This document shows positions 29,087-40,343 of a stretch of DNA of 64,000 nt, piece by piece. The stretch is taken from positions 163,000,792 through 163,064,791 of the forward strand of contig NC_072892.1 of the NCBI RefSeq assembly GCF_027943255.1, in the 5' to 3' direction. The stretch's first letter is position 1, and each line of letters begins with the position of its first letter. Made by a program: the position numbers and the translations under genes. The DNA is from Anastrepha obliqua (Eukaryota; Arthropoda; Insecta; Diptera; Tephritidae). The notes beneath the pieces were generated by a model. The model was not told the origin of the DNA, did no database searches, and saw only the letters and a program-made list of their open reading frames with translations.

Positions 29087-31624
29087 CAGTGCTCGCCAAC
29101 CTTTTCAATGTGTTAAGCTACTTTCAAGATTTTGAAATAAACAGCGAGCTACTTGCACAAGCCAACATAAATTAAATAATACACAGTTATATTCGACATA
29201 CAATACATGTATTTATTTTACTAATATACGTTCTATATATAATAAACTTATGACTTATAGTGCTTATACTTATGCATAACTAGATCCATGTTCACACCTA
29301 TGAATCGTAACAAAATTTTTTGCAGTCATAATGGCAAATCACAAGTGACTTAAAAAAACAACAAAACAGTAATAGTACATTATTATATAAATAAAATATG
29401 GGCAGATAAAAAGAGGATATTTAATGAGAAGGTTGACATTCTGACTCATCGATAATTTTTTTAATATTTGCAGTATAATTTGATACAGTCATTCGAATAC
29501 AGTTATCCAAATGTATACCTGTAAGCCGATTGCGGTATTTATTTTTAATAAATTTCATATTGGAAAAAGAAGATTCACACAAATAAGTTGAACTGAATAA
29601 CGCTTTCACTTTCAACGCAACACGACATAAAACTGAATGCTTATCTTTACTAACTAAAGTCCATATACATTTTGTAGTTGAACCTAAAGATTTTAAAGTC
29701 AAGTCACTTTGAAAAGCAATCAGTTCCATTTCTGTCACAGCAATGTCTTCGCCAAAGTTGTTCATAACACAAGTTGCAAACTGTTGTATATCAATGTCCA
29801 TGAAGGGTGAAACAACAAATTGCGTCACTAAAGCAATTTTGCTGAAATCCTTGAAACGATTTTTGAAGTTTTCCTTCAAGTTAGAAACTATTTCCATATG
29901 ATATTTACTGTCATAAGGCTCTAATAGATTTTTGGATATCTTTTCGGAAAGAATAGCAAAATGCTTAGTATCGCGGTTTTTTAGGTTTTGTTCCCAAAAT
30001 TCAAGTTTTGTAATAAGTGCATTTATATCAGAAATCATTTCCGCTAATTCTTTATCCCTGCCTTGAAGCTGCAAGTTAAGCTCATTTAATTTCTCTGTAA
30101 TGTCCACAAGAAAACCAAAATCTCTGAGCCAAGTCGAATTTTCCAGTTCAGGAATCGGTTCATCGCGTTCTTTGAAAAATTAGAGTATAGCAGGCAGGAC
30201 ATCATTGAAACGTTTGAGCACTCGTCCTCTGCTTAACCATCGCACTTCAGAGTGAAGAAGTAGCTCTCCGTATTGACAGTCAATTTCATCAGCCAAGGTT
30301 TTAAATAATCTTCTTTGTAACGCTTGAGCTCTAATCTTGTTCACAATTTTCACCACCAGTTTCATAACGTTGTTCAAGTTTAGAAAATTTCCACATAATG
30401 CTTGCTGATGTAAAATACAGTGGTAACTAAGAAATTGTGGAAAACTTTCATCCTTATGACATAGCGCCACGAGCCCCTTATCACAACCCACCATAGCTGG
30501 AGCACCGTCAGTTGTCAGGCCTACCATTTTTGATATTGGAATTTTCTCAGAAGAGATGAGATTTTTTAAATGAGAAAACAGCTCTAGCCCAGTAGTATGT
30601 CCTTTGAGTGGAATAAACTTCAAAAGATCTTCTTTAATTGTAAAATCACTAAAAGCCATTCTGACAAATATGGCCATCTGTGAGGTGTCAACTACATCTG
30701 TTGATTCATCCAGTTGCAGTAAAAAATAAATACAGTTATCTAAGTCACTTCTTAACTGTAAAAAAATATCATTGCTCATTACTTCTACTCGCCTTATCAC
30801 TGTATTAGCAGAAAGTTGCATAGATTTTATAGCAGACACTATTTCGTCTTTATTTCTAAAGTTGGCGAATAAAGAATCTGCAGCTTCCAAAAATGCTTGT
30901 TTTATGATTTCCCTGTCTTCATAAGGTTTTTTCTTTTGTGCAATTATCTGGGAAACACGATAAGATGCTTCAGTTGCAGCCTTATTTTTGTCGATTGTTT
31001 TCAAAAATATTGACTGTTGTCCAATTAACTGGATTTTTAAATGTTTCAGTTTTTCTTTTCTGGTGGCAGAATTTAACGGGAATGCCTTCTCAAAATTCGA
31101 ATGTACAGTTTTATGATGCCTCTCAATATTTCCTTTTTTAGGAACTGACACAGATGTATTACATAACAAACAAACATTTTTGCCTTTAACTTCTGTGAAG
31201 AAGTATTGTTCTACCCATTCCGAATGGAAATGGTATGTCTTCGCCTTCTTACTACTGCTTGTCATAATGTTTCGAACTTTAACCCAACCGCTGCACACAG
31301 AACGTTGATAATGCCGTTCAGTATTAAACTGAGTGCAATGTCGACGGGCATTGCGTATATATAAAGCCAAAAAATTCTCGAACACGCTAATCGGTTCCAG
31401 CCGATCCTAGAACGGAGACGCGACTTCGCGTCGTGTTTGTCGGCGCGAAATCGCTTACCGCAGTGTTGCCGCTGTTTATCTATTTATTATGAAAATTTCT
31501 GAAATTTGCTAATACTGGTATGATTTTCAGACTTTTGGATTTTTTGCAACGTGAGCAGCGCGAGCTACCAGAATTGCCTTTGCGAGCTACCAGTAGCTCG
31601 CGATCGACGGGTTGGCGACCACTG
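29087..31624 (-). mobile_element. hAT transposon, near-complete (2,538 bp)
   Basis: The ends are CAGTGCTCGCCAACC (29087) and, on the other strand, CAGTGGTCGCCAACC (31624). There is a perfect 8-bp duplication, ctttaaat, at 29079-29086 and 31625-31632. The subterminal right end repeats GCGAGCTACCAG. A single long transposase reading frame occupies the minus strand. It is inserted in a CR1/Jockey-type LINE two codons past its RT active site. Confidence 0.95.
29421..31265 (-). pseudogene. hAT transposase (Charlie/GTF2IRD2-like), one nonsense codon
   Basis: The likely start is MTSSSKKAKTYHFHSEWVEQ at 31265; an in-frame ATG lies 120 bp upstream but adds unrelated residues. Residues 10-55 form a zinc finger (YFF...VCLLC, ERHHKTVH). 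The first catalytic site is LQLDESTDVVD, the second VGLTTDGAPAMVGCDKG, followed by LSYHCILHQQALCG. Near the C terminus, STYLCESSFSNMKFIKNKYR then NRL is the dimerisation block with the catalytic Glu. The only break is a TAA at 30180-30182; both sides stay in the same frame, giving a ~614-residue protein, normal for the family. It resembles the hAT lineage from which vertebrate GTF2IRD2 took its 3' part (from memory). Confidence 0.9.
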
Positions 31625-31790
31625 CTTTAAATTATCAAAGCAGTCAAGAAGTACTATTTTTATAAGCTAGCGCTTCGCTGGCTTGCTTTTGCGATTTGAA
31701 TCAATATTTTATTGAAAGGCGTAGTCATCCAAGCACCTCATTCTGTCACTTTTCGGAGGGCGCCTTACTAATATATTTACGTAATGTTCA
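31625..31790 (-). mobile_element. LINE RT region, right of the hAT
   Basis: Minus strand ending at the hAT: LLDCFDNLK, which aligns to the LLFADDLK active-site block and runs across the insertion into VFSVIKDL. The FADD box is already damaged (FDN). Upstream the similarity is lost. Confidence 0.6.
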
Positions 31791-32720
31791 CCAGTCAACT
31801 TGTAGTAATTTTTTTGCAATCTATCCTATTCCTGTCACAGAGAAACAACCCCCGATCTAAGTGGAGTAGAATCCGAGCTTAACCAGTCTCGAAATATTTT
31901 TATTTTATGTAGCCTCTGAAACGACTCAACTCGCCATAAAAGCAGTCATATCAAAAGTTCAAAAACCATTTGAAAAGTTGAATGATTTTCCAACATTTAT
32001 TACTAATTTTTTTCAATCAAATTTAATTTCCAGCATAAGCAAATACTGGCCACCCTACTCGCCCACGCTCGTGTATGTATGTAAGTGATTCCTTGAAATA
32101 ATCATTTCCTTGTTATCAAAAAAACTCTCTGAATTTTTCAAAGTACATCTAGGTAAGACAAGACTTACTTCTTTATCGTTCAAGTGTCTGCAAATGACAA
32201 TTTACAAATGTAAAACCTTTTTTCGATACGCACAAACAAACTCACTTGCGCTATGACACCAGAGGCGAGGCATTGCAGTAGCTTCAAATTAAATAAAGAT
32301 AATAATATCAGCGAGAAACACACAAAAACAATACAAATTCTCAGCAGAACTTGAAAGAAAAGCTATTTTGTAGAAATTCCCGCCATTTCCAACAACCCTG
32401 CTGCTTCTTCTTCTTCTTTTTATTCTTCTGACTTCTCAAGTTTGACTGCTGGTTGGCAACCAGCAGCAGCATCAGTAACTTACAAAAGCCTCAAATGTAT
32501 ACAAAAAGTTAAATACAATTTCACGCCTCGTTGGACATAACATGCCACAAAAACAACAACACTAGCGCTTTATAGAAACATGAATAGTAACTGCAAGTTG
32601 TACTTTATAATGTCGGCAACAAACGCAAAGATACCGAGAAACTTGAGTTGAACTTGCAACCTGCCTTTATCATGTACTTCAATGCGTAACGACATACTTA
32701 TATACAAATGTATATATATC
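31791..32720. other. Unassigned DNA
   Basis: A TTC/CTT microsatellite at about 32403-32425 and CAG-rich words near 32460. No exon or inverted repeat supported. Confidence 0.45.
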
Positions 32721-32819
32721 TAAAGGGTCTTTCAAAAGGGATGATTAGATGTTGGTAGTGAATAATTCCTAGAAGAAATGAGATACAATTTTACCCCTTA
32801 GAAGAACACATTAATATGA

Positions 32820-33165
32820 TTGAAATTTATTATGAAAGTCTGGCCTACGAGCGTCGAAGGACGGCCACTTCATCTAACCTCTTATGAAAATAATCAATCT
32901 TTAATAACAACTTATCATGAATTTTTAATTTTTTTGGATGGAAATAATCGTCCGAATGAGTCGACCATTCAAGGGTTGGTGGAAAAATTCGAACAAACTG
33001 GTTCTTGTGAAGATAGAAAAAGGAAAAGTAGACTGGCAAAACCCGGACGTTCTGTTGGGAATATTGCTGTTGTAGTGCAAAATGTTGGTGAACAACCTTC
33101 AACATCTCGACGTCCTCAAGGATTGGGCCTTCATGAGTCGACTGTGTGGCGGATTTAGACCCGTA
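32820..33165 (+). pseudogene. Mariner transposase N-terminal remnant
   Basis: Plus strand: NESTIQGLVEKFEQTGSCED, NIAVVVQNVGEQPSTSRRPQ and GLGLHESTVWRI, then a stop. These match the helix-turn-helix half of insect mariners (ENIAAVR..V...P..S.RR.SQ.LG.S..T..RIL). The upstream start MIEIYYESLAYERRR is in another frame. No catalytic domain remains; LINE insertion begins about 33200-33300. Confidence 0.7.
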
Positions 33166-33304
33166 GACCTGCTCATGGTGGACATTGAAATGATGTAATT
33201 TTTCACACATACAAAATTGTTAAGAGCAATAAACTCCATTAAGGCCACAAGAGATTACTTGTAAGGGGGAAAAGCATCAGCATAATCGACAAAGGGTTGG
33301 AAAC

Positions 33305-35640
33305 ATGAGAGTACACCCCTGATGTGTTTGTAGACATTGAAGGAGCCTTTGAAAACTGTACCTTAGATTTCATGTGCTCTTCTATCAGATGGCATGAAGT
33401 AGAAGAAATCATTGTCAGATGGATTCACTCTATGCTATCCAAGAGACTGATTATCACAGTTGGCGAAAACGATGAAGGAATCAAGGCTGAGGTTAAGGAG
33501 GGCTGCCCACAAGGCGATGTACTCTCTCCCCTACTTTAGTGCTTTATTGTGGACTCTCTTCGGAATAATCTGCAGGAAATTAGACACGTCCAAGCTTATG
33601 CATGTACGCAGGTGTGCATACTAGTCTCAGGACGGTCACTAGGAGCTATATGCAACAAAATTCAGGTAGCCGCACTAAATAAGTTTGATCATTGGTGCGA
33701 ATTGCATGGTCATTCGATGAATCCTATAAAAAGAACTTTGGTACTTTTTACTTCTTCTTCTTCTTCATTGGCGCGATAACCGCTTACACGATTTTGGCCG
33801 AGTTTAACAAAGCGCGCCAGTCGTTTCTTTCTCGTGCTAACCGGCGCTAGTTGGACACACCAAGTAAAGCCAAGTACTTCTCCACCTGATACATATTTCC
33901 AACGCCTTCCTTTTTCGCTGCTACCACCAGCTGGTACCGCGTCAAATACTTTCAGAGCCGGAGTGCTTGTCTCCCTTTGGACGACATGACCCAGCCAACG
34001 TAGCCGCTGGATCTTTATTCGCTATGTCTATCTCGTCGTAAAGCTCATACAGCTCATTGTTCTATCGCCTATGATATTCGCCGTTGCCAACGTGTAAAGG
34101 TCTAAAAATCTTCCGCAGAATCTTTCTCTCAAACGCTACAAGGCACGCCTCAACAGAAAACGCAATAGGGAAGGCTTGTTACTGCCCATCTGGAAAGGAG
34201 CAGCACTGCAACTGTCTTCTGAAGTCAAGTACTTAGAGGTAATCCTAAATAGTAAGCTGATTTGGAAGTCGCACGTCGAACAGAAAGTCCGAGCACTAAA
34301 AGTCTTTTGGCACACTGGTTTTACATAATCGTGATCACACATCTGTAGTCTAGTGGAAGGCTACTATGGTTAATTCCATAGTAAAACCCTTGATCAGACT
34401 ACAGAGAAGTGTATGTTCGGGTATCACAGGTGCTATGTGTACGACATCCGGCGAAATCTTTTTTAAAAATGGTGTCTTCATTTCCAACACGGGTACCTAT
34501 TGAACCCCCTTCATATATTTGTTTCTCTTGTGGTGCGGGCACTTTTCTTTAAGACTGACAGGCTTTCTCTGATAGCCAGAAATTCAATTACGCTAAAATG
34601 AACCGGTAGCCGGAAGGAAATGTTGGCACTCATCTGCCTCCACCTTTGCGTTCATTGATCTTGGAACCATCAGTATAGATATTGACTCCATTGCAATCGT
34701 CCATTACCCCATTGAGTCAATTTTCTCTCGTACTTTTAGATAGTCAGGCGGCCTTGAAAGCCTTTCTATCAACTGTAATCACCACAAATATGGTAAATGA
34801 CTGCTAAACCTTCTTAACACGTCAGGGAACTTTAACACAGTATTATTAGGTTGGGTTCCTGGACACGAAGGACACGAGGGAAAGGATATAGCGGACGATC
34901 TAACTAAAACAACATCTAGCATGCAAACATGCCACTAATTGGACCTGAACCTTTTTGTGGACTTACAAAGGTACACATCGAAGAGCTTCTTAAGAGGTCA
35001 GAGAAGCAGAAGTTCGTTTCGTCACTGACGAAATTTAATCCATCAGTAACAAGCGAAACAATTTCTAACGCTGGACCGAGGAGTTTCTGATTAGCTGCTT
35101 TTGCTCAGGGTGGGCGGTGGTGTATACTCCGAGCATCTGGGGATCTCCTTCAGTTTTCGGCTCCCCGACTACGGTAGTGTCTTTCATTATTGCCATATGA
35201 AAGCCGCGACACTGGTACAGTGTGATGCGATATCTGGAAATGACATCTACATTTTCACTGACAGCCAGGCGGCGATAAAATCCCTCACAAAACAGTCGAC
35301 AACCTCCAAAGTAGCCATGAAATGTCGCACATCTCTTAATGAGATGGTTGAGTCATTTCGCTTAAGGATAATACGGGTTCCTGGCCATCGTAACATTGAG
35401 GGTAACTGCAGAGCCGATTAACTAGCGAGACTCGGCACCAAATCGACCGATGAGTACATAGACAACGACATAGATATATCCTTACAAAACATGTAAGTAC
35501 TTATTCTTGAAGAAATCGTAAGGAAAGCAAACTAAAGATGGCGTAATGAAACCACCTGCAAAATCGCCCATCAGCTGTGGCCGACTCTCAATACTAAACG
35601 CACAGAATCTTTGCTAAGTGAAAATAAGCACAGTCTTAGC
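33305..35640 (+). mobile_element. R1/Loa-type LINE, rearranged
   Basis: RT blocks: FVDIEGAFENCTLDFMCSSI, VKEGCPQGDVLSPLL, a stop, then QAYACTQVCILVSGRSLGAI. The YADD box reads YACT. Next is FDHWCELHGHSMNPIKRTLV, then (after the RTE insertion) LPIWKGAALQLSSEVKYLEV and ILNSKLIWKSHVEQKVRALK. RNase H pieces appear twice: around 34735-34910 (DSQAALKAF, WVPGHEGHEG) and 35101-35421 (YIFTDSQAAIKSLTKQ, VPGHRNIEGNCRAD). Around 34640-34690 an inverted piece reads VNIYTDGSKINE on the minus strand. So at least two copies, one inverted in part, are merged. Confidence 0.8.
33751..34142 (-). mobile_element. RTE-like LINE tail, copy C, inserted in the R1/Loa LINE
   Basis: The 3' end at 33751 is the AAGAAGAAGAAG tail (complement of CTTCTTCTTCTTCTTC) next to GCGCGATAACCGCTTAC, as in copy A. 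The copy is 5' truncated, ending near CAAACGCTACA. The host LINE frame LVLFT before and KARLNRKRNREGLLLP after joins sensibly when this piece is ignored, so it inserted into the R1/Loa LINE. Confidence 0.85.
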
Positions 35641-35649
35641 GCACTGATT

Positions 35650-36357
35650 AATTCCACTAAAAATATGCACTTATTTATGATTTTTTTTTGGAAAGATGAT
35701 TCATGTAAATTTATTTATCCAATTAGTATACTGTAAACTCATATTTCAAAAATATTTTCAAAAATTTTCACAAGAAAATATACAAAATTGAGCCGTTGAC
35801 AGCAGATCTACGCAGACGTCTCGAAAAAAAGGCAATTTGCCGTGGACAGTTTTTCTCAGCATTGGATCATCTGAAATCAAAAAATCAAAGAGTTTTCATT
35901 AGGTAATCAATTGTCCGAGGTAACCCTGTCGAGTTTTTATTAAAAAAAATTTCTTTTCAATTTTTTTTAACATTTGAAGTAGAAGTGCGATTTTTAGACG
36001 ATAAATCGCATAATATTGTTTATTGTAAAATAAATAAAAATTGAAAAAAAACCTCCCAGGGTTACCTCGGTAATTATGTAGAGAAAGTGTGTACAAAATT
36101 TCAGGAAGATCGGTCGAGTAGATTCAGAGAAAAAGTGCCCACCGACTTGAAAAACGTCGTTTTCCAGAAAATCGATTTAAAGTTTTCTATAGCAGGTAGC
36201 CGAGTCGGAGCGGCCAAAGGTTATAATGCTCTAACTTTGTGAGTTTTGCACCGATTGACTTAAAATTTGGACACAACATTCTTGAGATTATGTACATTCA
36301 TTTTCTCAAATAAACCAAAATCGATTTTTTTTTTACCCTAAAAACCCTACTTAACCT
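35650..36357. mobile_element. TTAA-type MITE relative with internal hairpin
   Basis: Read from the right end on the minus strand after TTAA (36358-36361): GGTTAAGTAGGGTTTTTAGG, then AAAAATCGATTTTGG, then a GGCCGCTCCGACTCGGC block and AAAACTTTAAA. The same order is seen in the MITE at 43498 (GGGGTTAGGGGTAGTCAGA, AATTGATTTTTT, CGGCCGCTCCGGAGCCGA, AAAACTTTAAA). An internal pair CCGAGGTAACCCTG (35915-35928) and its complement (36057-36070) makes a hairpin. The left boundary is unclear. Confidence 0.6.
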
Positions 36358-36664
36358 TAAACAAAGTTGGTCTCTCTAAAACCATCATTTTTTGGTTCTG
36401 TGAAATGGGAATTGACAATTCAAAAATCATTCTTTGTTAATGTCTTGCACTAGGCAGAAAAAGGCTACACCACCTTGATGGTATTGCCGTGCATTCATAT
36501 AAATTATGCAAAAAGAAAATCCCAGCATGTGCTAAAAGTTTTAAAAACCCTTAAAATAATAATAAGAATATTTGAAAAAAAAAAATGTAAAACCTGGAAA
36601 ATTTATATGTTTACATATTTTATTTTAACACAACATCTAAGCGCGTCTTTTGAAAGACCCTTTA

Positions 36665-37953
36665 TGGGCATACATATGTATATAGCTAAAGCCCAAGACA
36701 AGGCTGGTGGTAGTGGGAGTGAAGGCGGGTTGGTGTTGTTGTGTGAGGCAAAACAAAAAGTGACTGGGTTGCTGTTCGCCGATGTTATCGCCAAGTAGTC
36801 GGCGGAGGAAGACTTGACGAATTGTAAGACATTAGATTTAGAGAAACAAACAATAACAAAGCGTCTTGGCAGCAGTTACTATTTGTGGGCACTTGTATAC
36901 TTCTAAAGATATTGCAACTACGCCAGCATGGACTTGGTGGCGGGTATGACCTTTCTATAGCCAAATGTTAGCCTTCATGTTGCCCAGTCGATTCACAGTC
37001 TTCGTCTCACTCAAAAGATTTCGATTTCCTTTACGATTAGCTGCGCAGCGGAAATAAAACAATATCCGTTTGACGCTTTCACAACAATTTTGTTGCTGTA
37101 CTTGTACATTGATAGCGATACCATTTTTTTTTTGTTTTTTGGACATACGAGTAAGTACAGAGGAGGCAGTAAAATGTATGGAAACAAGAGAAAAAGCTTG
37201 TGGAATGCTTATGGCGGCAGCATCAATCGTTGAATGACCAGCCACTGTTGTGATTGTAGTAGTAGTTGTTGTTGTTACTCTTCAGATATTGCTATTGAGT
37301 GTCGTTACTCTGCATTTTCTTTCTGCGTATGGTATGTGTGTTCTTTTTTTAACATCTTGCCTTTATTGGTTGATTTTGTTGTTTCGCACTTGAAATTAAA
37401 TTAACTTATTTTCGTCTAGTGCCATTGAGTGCATCTGACAGTTTCAAAATTGAGCGCTACGCTTAACCGCGGCATGCAACAATTGCTCATACTAAAAGTG
37501 TGAAGAAAAGAAAAACAAGAAGGTGGATGGCTCATCGATTCAATGCTGAAATTCACCACTGGGGAATTAGAAAAAGTTAATTTATTGCTTATATCCAATT
37601 TATACATATTTGCTATTTATTATTATGATTTTTTTCTTTCGGGTATCGCAAAAATTCCATATGGTACATAAGAACTCCTTACCTTTTGAGGTGATCCTTG
37701 AATCTACCCCTTTTATGACTTCTTCATAAGGACGCATTTCATGTCATGTGATCCAAGTAGACATTGCCGTCAATTCGTCTATAAGTTGGTTTATTTGTGG
37801 ACTTGAATATATTATTTTATTAAACAAACGCCAATCGGCAATATACATAGAAATAAAAAAGAGAGTACAGAATCAGAATTTATAGAGGGCTGGTAAGGAA
37901 TACAATGATAAAGAATATGGGACAGAAGGTTCTTGAGAAAAATCAGGGTATTA
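36665..37953. other. Unassigned DNA
   Basis: GTTGTT-type simple repeats around 37255-37275 and T runs near 37120. No convincing coding region or repeat ends. Confidence 0.45.
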
Positions 37954-39840
37954 CTATAGGATGATATTTTTGGCATTTCGCAGAAAAGTATCGTAGGTTC
38001 CTCCATAGAAATCGAGAACACCATGAAGTGAGTTGAGGCTGATAGCTATTCTATTGCACGGGCCGTGATAGACGTAGCTTTTGTAGGTAGCGACTGTTTT
38101 CAGTAGACGACTATTCCTAAGAGTGAGACCAGCCGGGGCAAGCTCGAAGGACATCAATAATATTGTACCATTTACCACTTTATAGAAGAACGCCAGATCA
38201 GTTATGCGACGGCGAGCCCGCAGACTGTTGATGTTGTACCGAATGTAGATATCTTCTGTAGCTGAAACGGTTGATGATGCCGGAAGGCTAAGGTTTTGCA
38301 AAGCTTACGCTGCACTCTTTCAATTCTAGTAATACCTGCTTCCAGGCCCGACGAGAGGGGAGGGGGATCGGGGACTATTTACCCCGGGCCCGGAGTTCTC
38401 AGAGGGGCCCGGACTCGAGAGTAATTCCGAATTATTTTAATTAGACATTGGTGGAAAGGGCCCGCATTTGCAATTTTCCCCCGGGGCCCGGATATGCTCT
38501 CTACGGCCCTGACTGCTTCAGTGTATGGAGACAAGATTATGGATCCGTACTCCAGTATTGGAAGAACTAGAGTTTTGAAAAGACAAATCAGGGAGCCCCT
38601 ACTCGAAGTCCTTACTATTCCTAGTTATAAATCCGATTATCTTAAAAGCTCTCTGAGTTATTCTGTCTATGTGCTTGTGGAAAGTTAGTTTGGTGTCAAT
38701 CGTGACACCGAGGTCTTTGATGTCATCCACCTTCTTTATTTTATCACCATTGAGTGTGTACACTGCAGGTAAGGGAGTGCGCGATCTCGAGAAGGACATC
38801 ACAGCACACTTTTTAAAGTTGAGATCCAGTTTGTACCTTGTGCACCAGTCAGAGAGATTATCGACGTCCTGTTGTAGTAGATGACTATCCAGCACACTAG
38901 TGATTGATCGATAAACTTTAAGATCGCCTGCAAAAAGTAGGTATTCCGAGTTGAAGTCGTTACCAATATCATTCACGAATATGCTGAAAAGAATCGGACC
39001 GAGGTGAGAACCTTGCAGAACACCAAAGTTAGCCGCATATTCATTGGATAGGTGGCCATCCACTTTGACCTACAGGTGTCTACCCGCTAGATATGACCTA
39101 AGCCAGTCTAATGCTTTATCGCAGACGCCATATTTCCTGAGATTGCATAGCAAGATATCATGGTCAACTCGATCAAACGCTTTACTGAAGTCAGTATAGA
39201 TGCTATGAACACTGGTGTTGGTATTCAGTGAGTTCAGTAGATAGTTGGTATAGGCGAAAAGGTTAGTTGACGTTGAACGGCTACCAATAAAACCATGCGG
39301 TCTTGTGGTGATGATTGGACCGAAAGCAGCAGAGAGTTGCGGTAAGATCAGCTTTTCAAAAAGTTTAGCCAAGGCCGACTGAATGCAGATTGGCCGATAA
39401 TTCGTGACTGTATTCTTTGGACCTTCTTTATGAATGGGGCTAATGTACGAGCGTTTCCAATCTGTAGGAAAAACACCACACTGTAGAGACGATTGGAAAA
39501 TGTGTGTCAGCGGTTCACAGAGCCCATTGGCGCAATTCTTAAGAAAGGCATTCGGTAGGTCATCAGGTCCCGCACCTTTACTAGGATCTAAGGAGCTCAG
39601 TTGATTGAAGACATTATCAAAGGTAACCTCAAAGTCATTTAAGTTTACCGATTGCGTGTAAGGGTGTGAGTGCGCCAGGGTTACGCTATCGTCAGACACC
39701 GGTGCATATATGCTGCCATATAATAAGAAGTAAACTGCAAACATTTTGGAAAGATTTAATAAATTTGAGATTTGTTCAATGTCGAAAATTTTGGTATAGG
39801 GTGATTTAAAGTGAAATGCCATTTTTATAATTTTCATCGA
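37954..39840 (-). mobile_element. CR1/Jockey-type LINE RT, damaged
   Basis: Minus strand from 39837: LDPSKGAGPDDLPNAFLKNC, WKRSYISPIHKEGPKNTVTN then YRPI, YTDFSKAFDRVDHDILLCNL and WLRSYLAGRHL, then TAG (39070). It continues in frame with VKVDGHLSNEYAANFGVLQG, the catalytic block LLFAGDLKVYRS, CTRYKLDLNFKKCAVMSFSR, and DLGVTIDTKLTFHKH. After a shift near 38595 it reads FKTLVLPILEYGSI. Past the MITE come RARRRITDLAFFYKVVNG and related C-terminal sequence. The usual FADD has become FAGD. No ends found. Confidence 0.85.
38343..38511. mobile_element. GC-rich hAT-type MITE, copy 2
   Basis: It starts CAGGCCCGACGAGAGG and ends CTCTCTACGGCCCTG, an imperfect hAT-like TIR. An 8-bp target duplication with one mismatch flanks it: cctgcttc (38335-38342) and actgcttc (38512-38519). 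The inner arms are CCCCGGGCCCGG and CCCCGGGGCCCGG. It interrupts the CR1-like LINE and shares CAGAGGGGCCCGGACTCGAG with copy 1. Confidence 0.85.
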
Positions 39841-39974
39841 GGTCGTACGACTACATATCTATGTATGTATTTCCTTGATGGTACTACAGAAACTGTATAA
39901 AAAATATATGTATTTAATTTAAAGTTACGGATTTTGCACCAATTAAAAAAAAATTTCAAACTATTAAGTTGGAA

Positions 39975-40330
39975 TAGATGGAATAGATGTGAGTATCAAC
40001 ATATCGTACCGTGCCACATCATCAAAACCACTGCTCTCAGAAAAACACATTGAGAAACAACAAAACAAGTAAATGGCGTCACAATAATGCTCTGGCCTTC
40101 CCAGTTCCCACGCGCCAACGCCATTGAAAATGTGTGAGGAACCATGAAAACGCATCTTGCCGGAAGGCAAGTCCACGATTTAAAGCAACTCGTGCGTCAA
40201 GTTCGCAAAATCTGCTCTCTTTGTCGACGAGCTACGCAGAAAAGCCAAGACGCATGATGAGAAGATTCCAGGCTATACTCGAGGCAACGATGAAGACTAC
40301 GTGGCTTATTGAGTAACTGTGACATGTAGT
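39975..40330 (+). pseudogene. Tc1-like deletion derivative, copy 2
   Basis: It shares with 7700-7885 the words CACATCATCAAAACCAC, CTCTCAGAAAAACACATTGA and GAAACAACAAAACAAG, then nearly the same deletion joint to CTGGCCTTCCCAGT (TGGCCTTCCCAGT...GCCAACGCCATTGAAAATGT). It continues further with LKQLVRQVRKICSL-like sequence, the Tc1 C terminus. No TIR was located. Confidence 0.75.
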
Positions 40331-40343
40331 TTTGTAACTTCTT

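Larger units (their letters stand above)
32723..36662 (+). mobile_element. Mariner shell, 3.9 kb, filled by nested elements
   Basis: After TA (32721-32722) the left end reads AAGGGTCTTTCAAAAGGG; before TA (36663-36664) the right end is its complement, CTTTTGAAAGACCCTT. The match continues as GATTAGATGTTG / GCTTAGATGTTG, about 30 bp. The left part carries transposase N-terminal remains (32820-33160), and 36440-36660 looks like the 3' untranslated part. Between them lie an R1/Loa LINE (33305-35640), an RTE-like scrap inside that LINE, and a TTAA MITE relative (to 36357). Confidence 0.85.
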
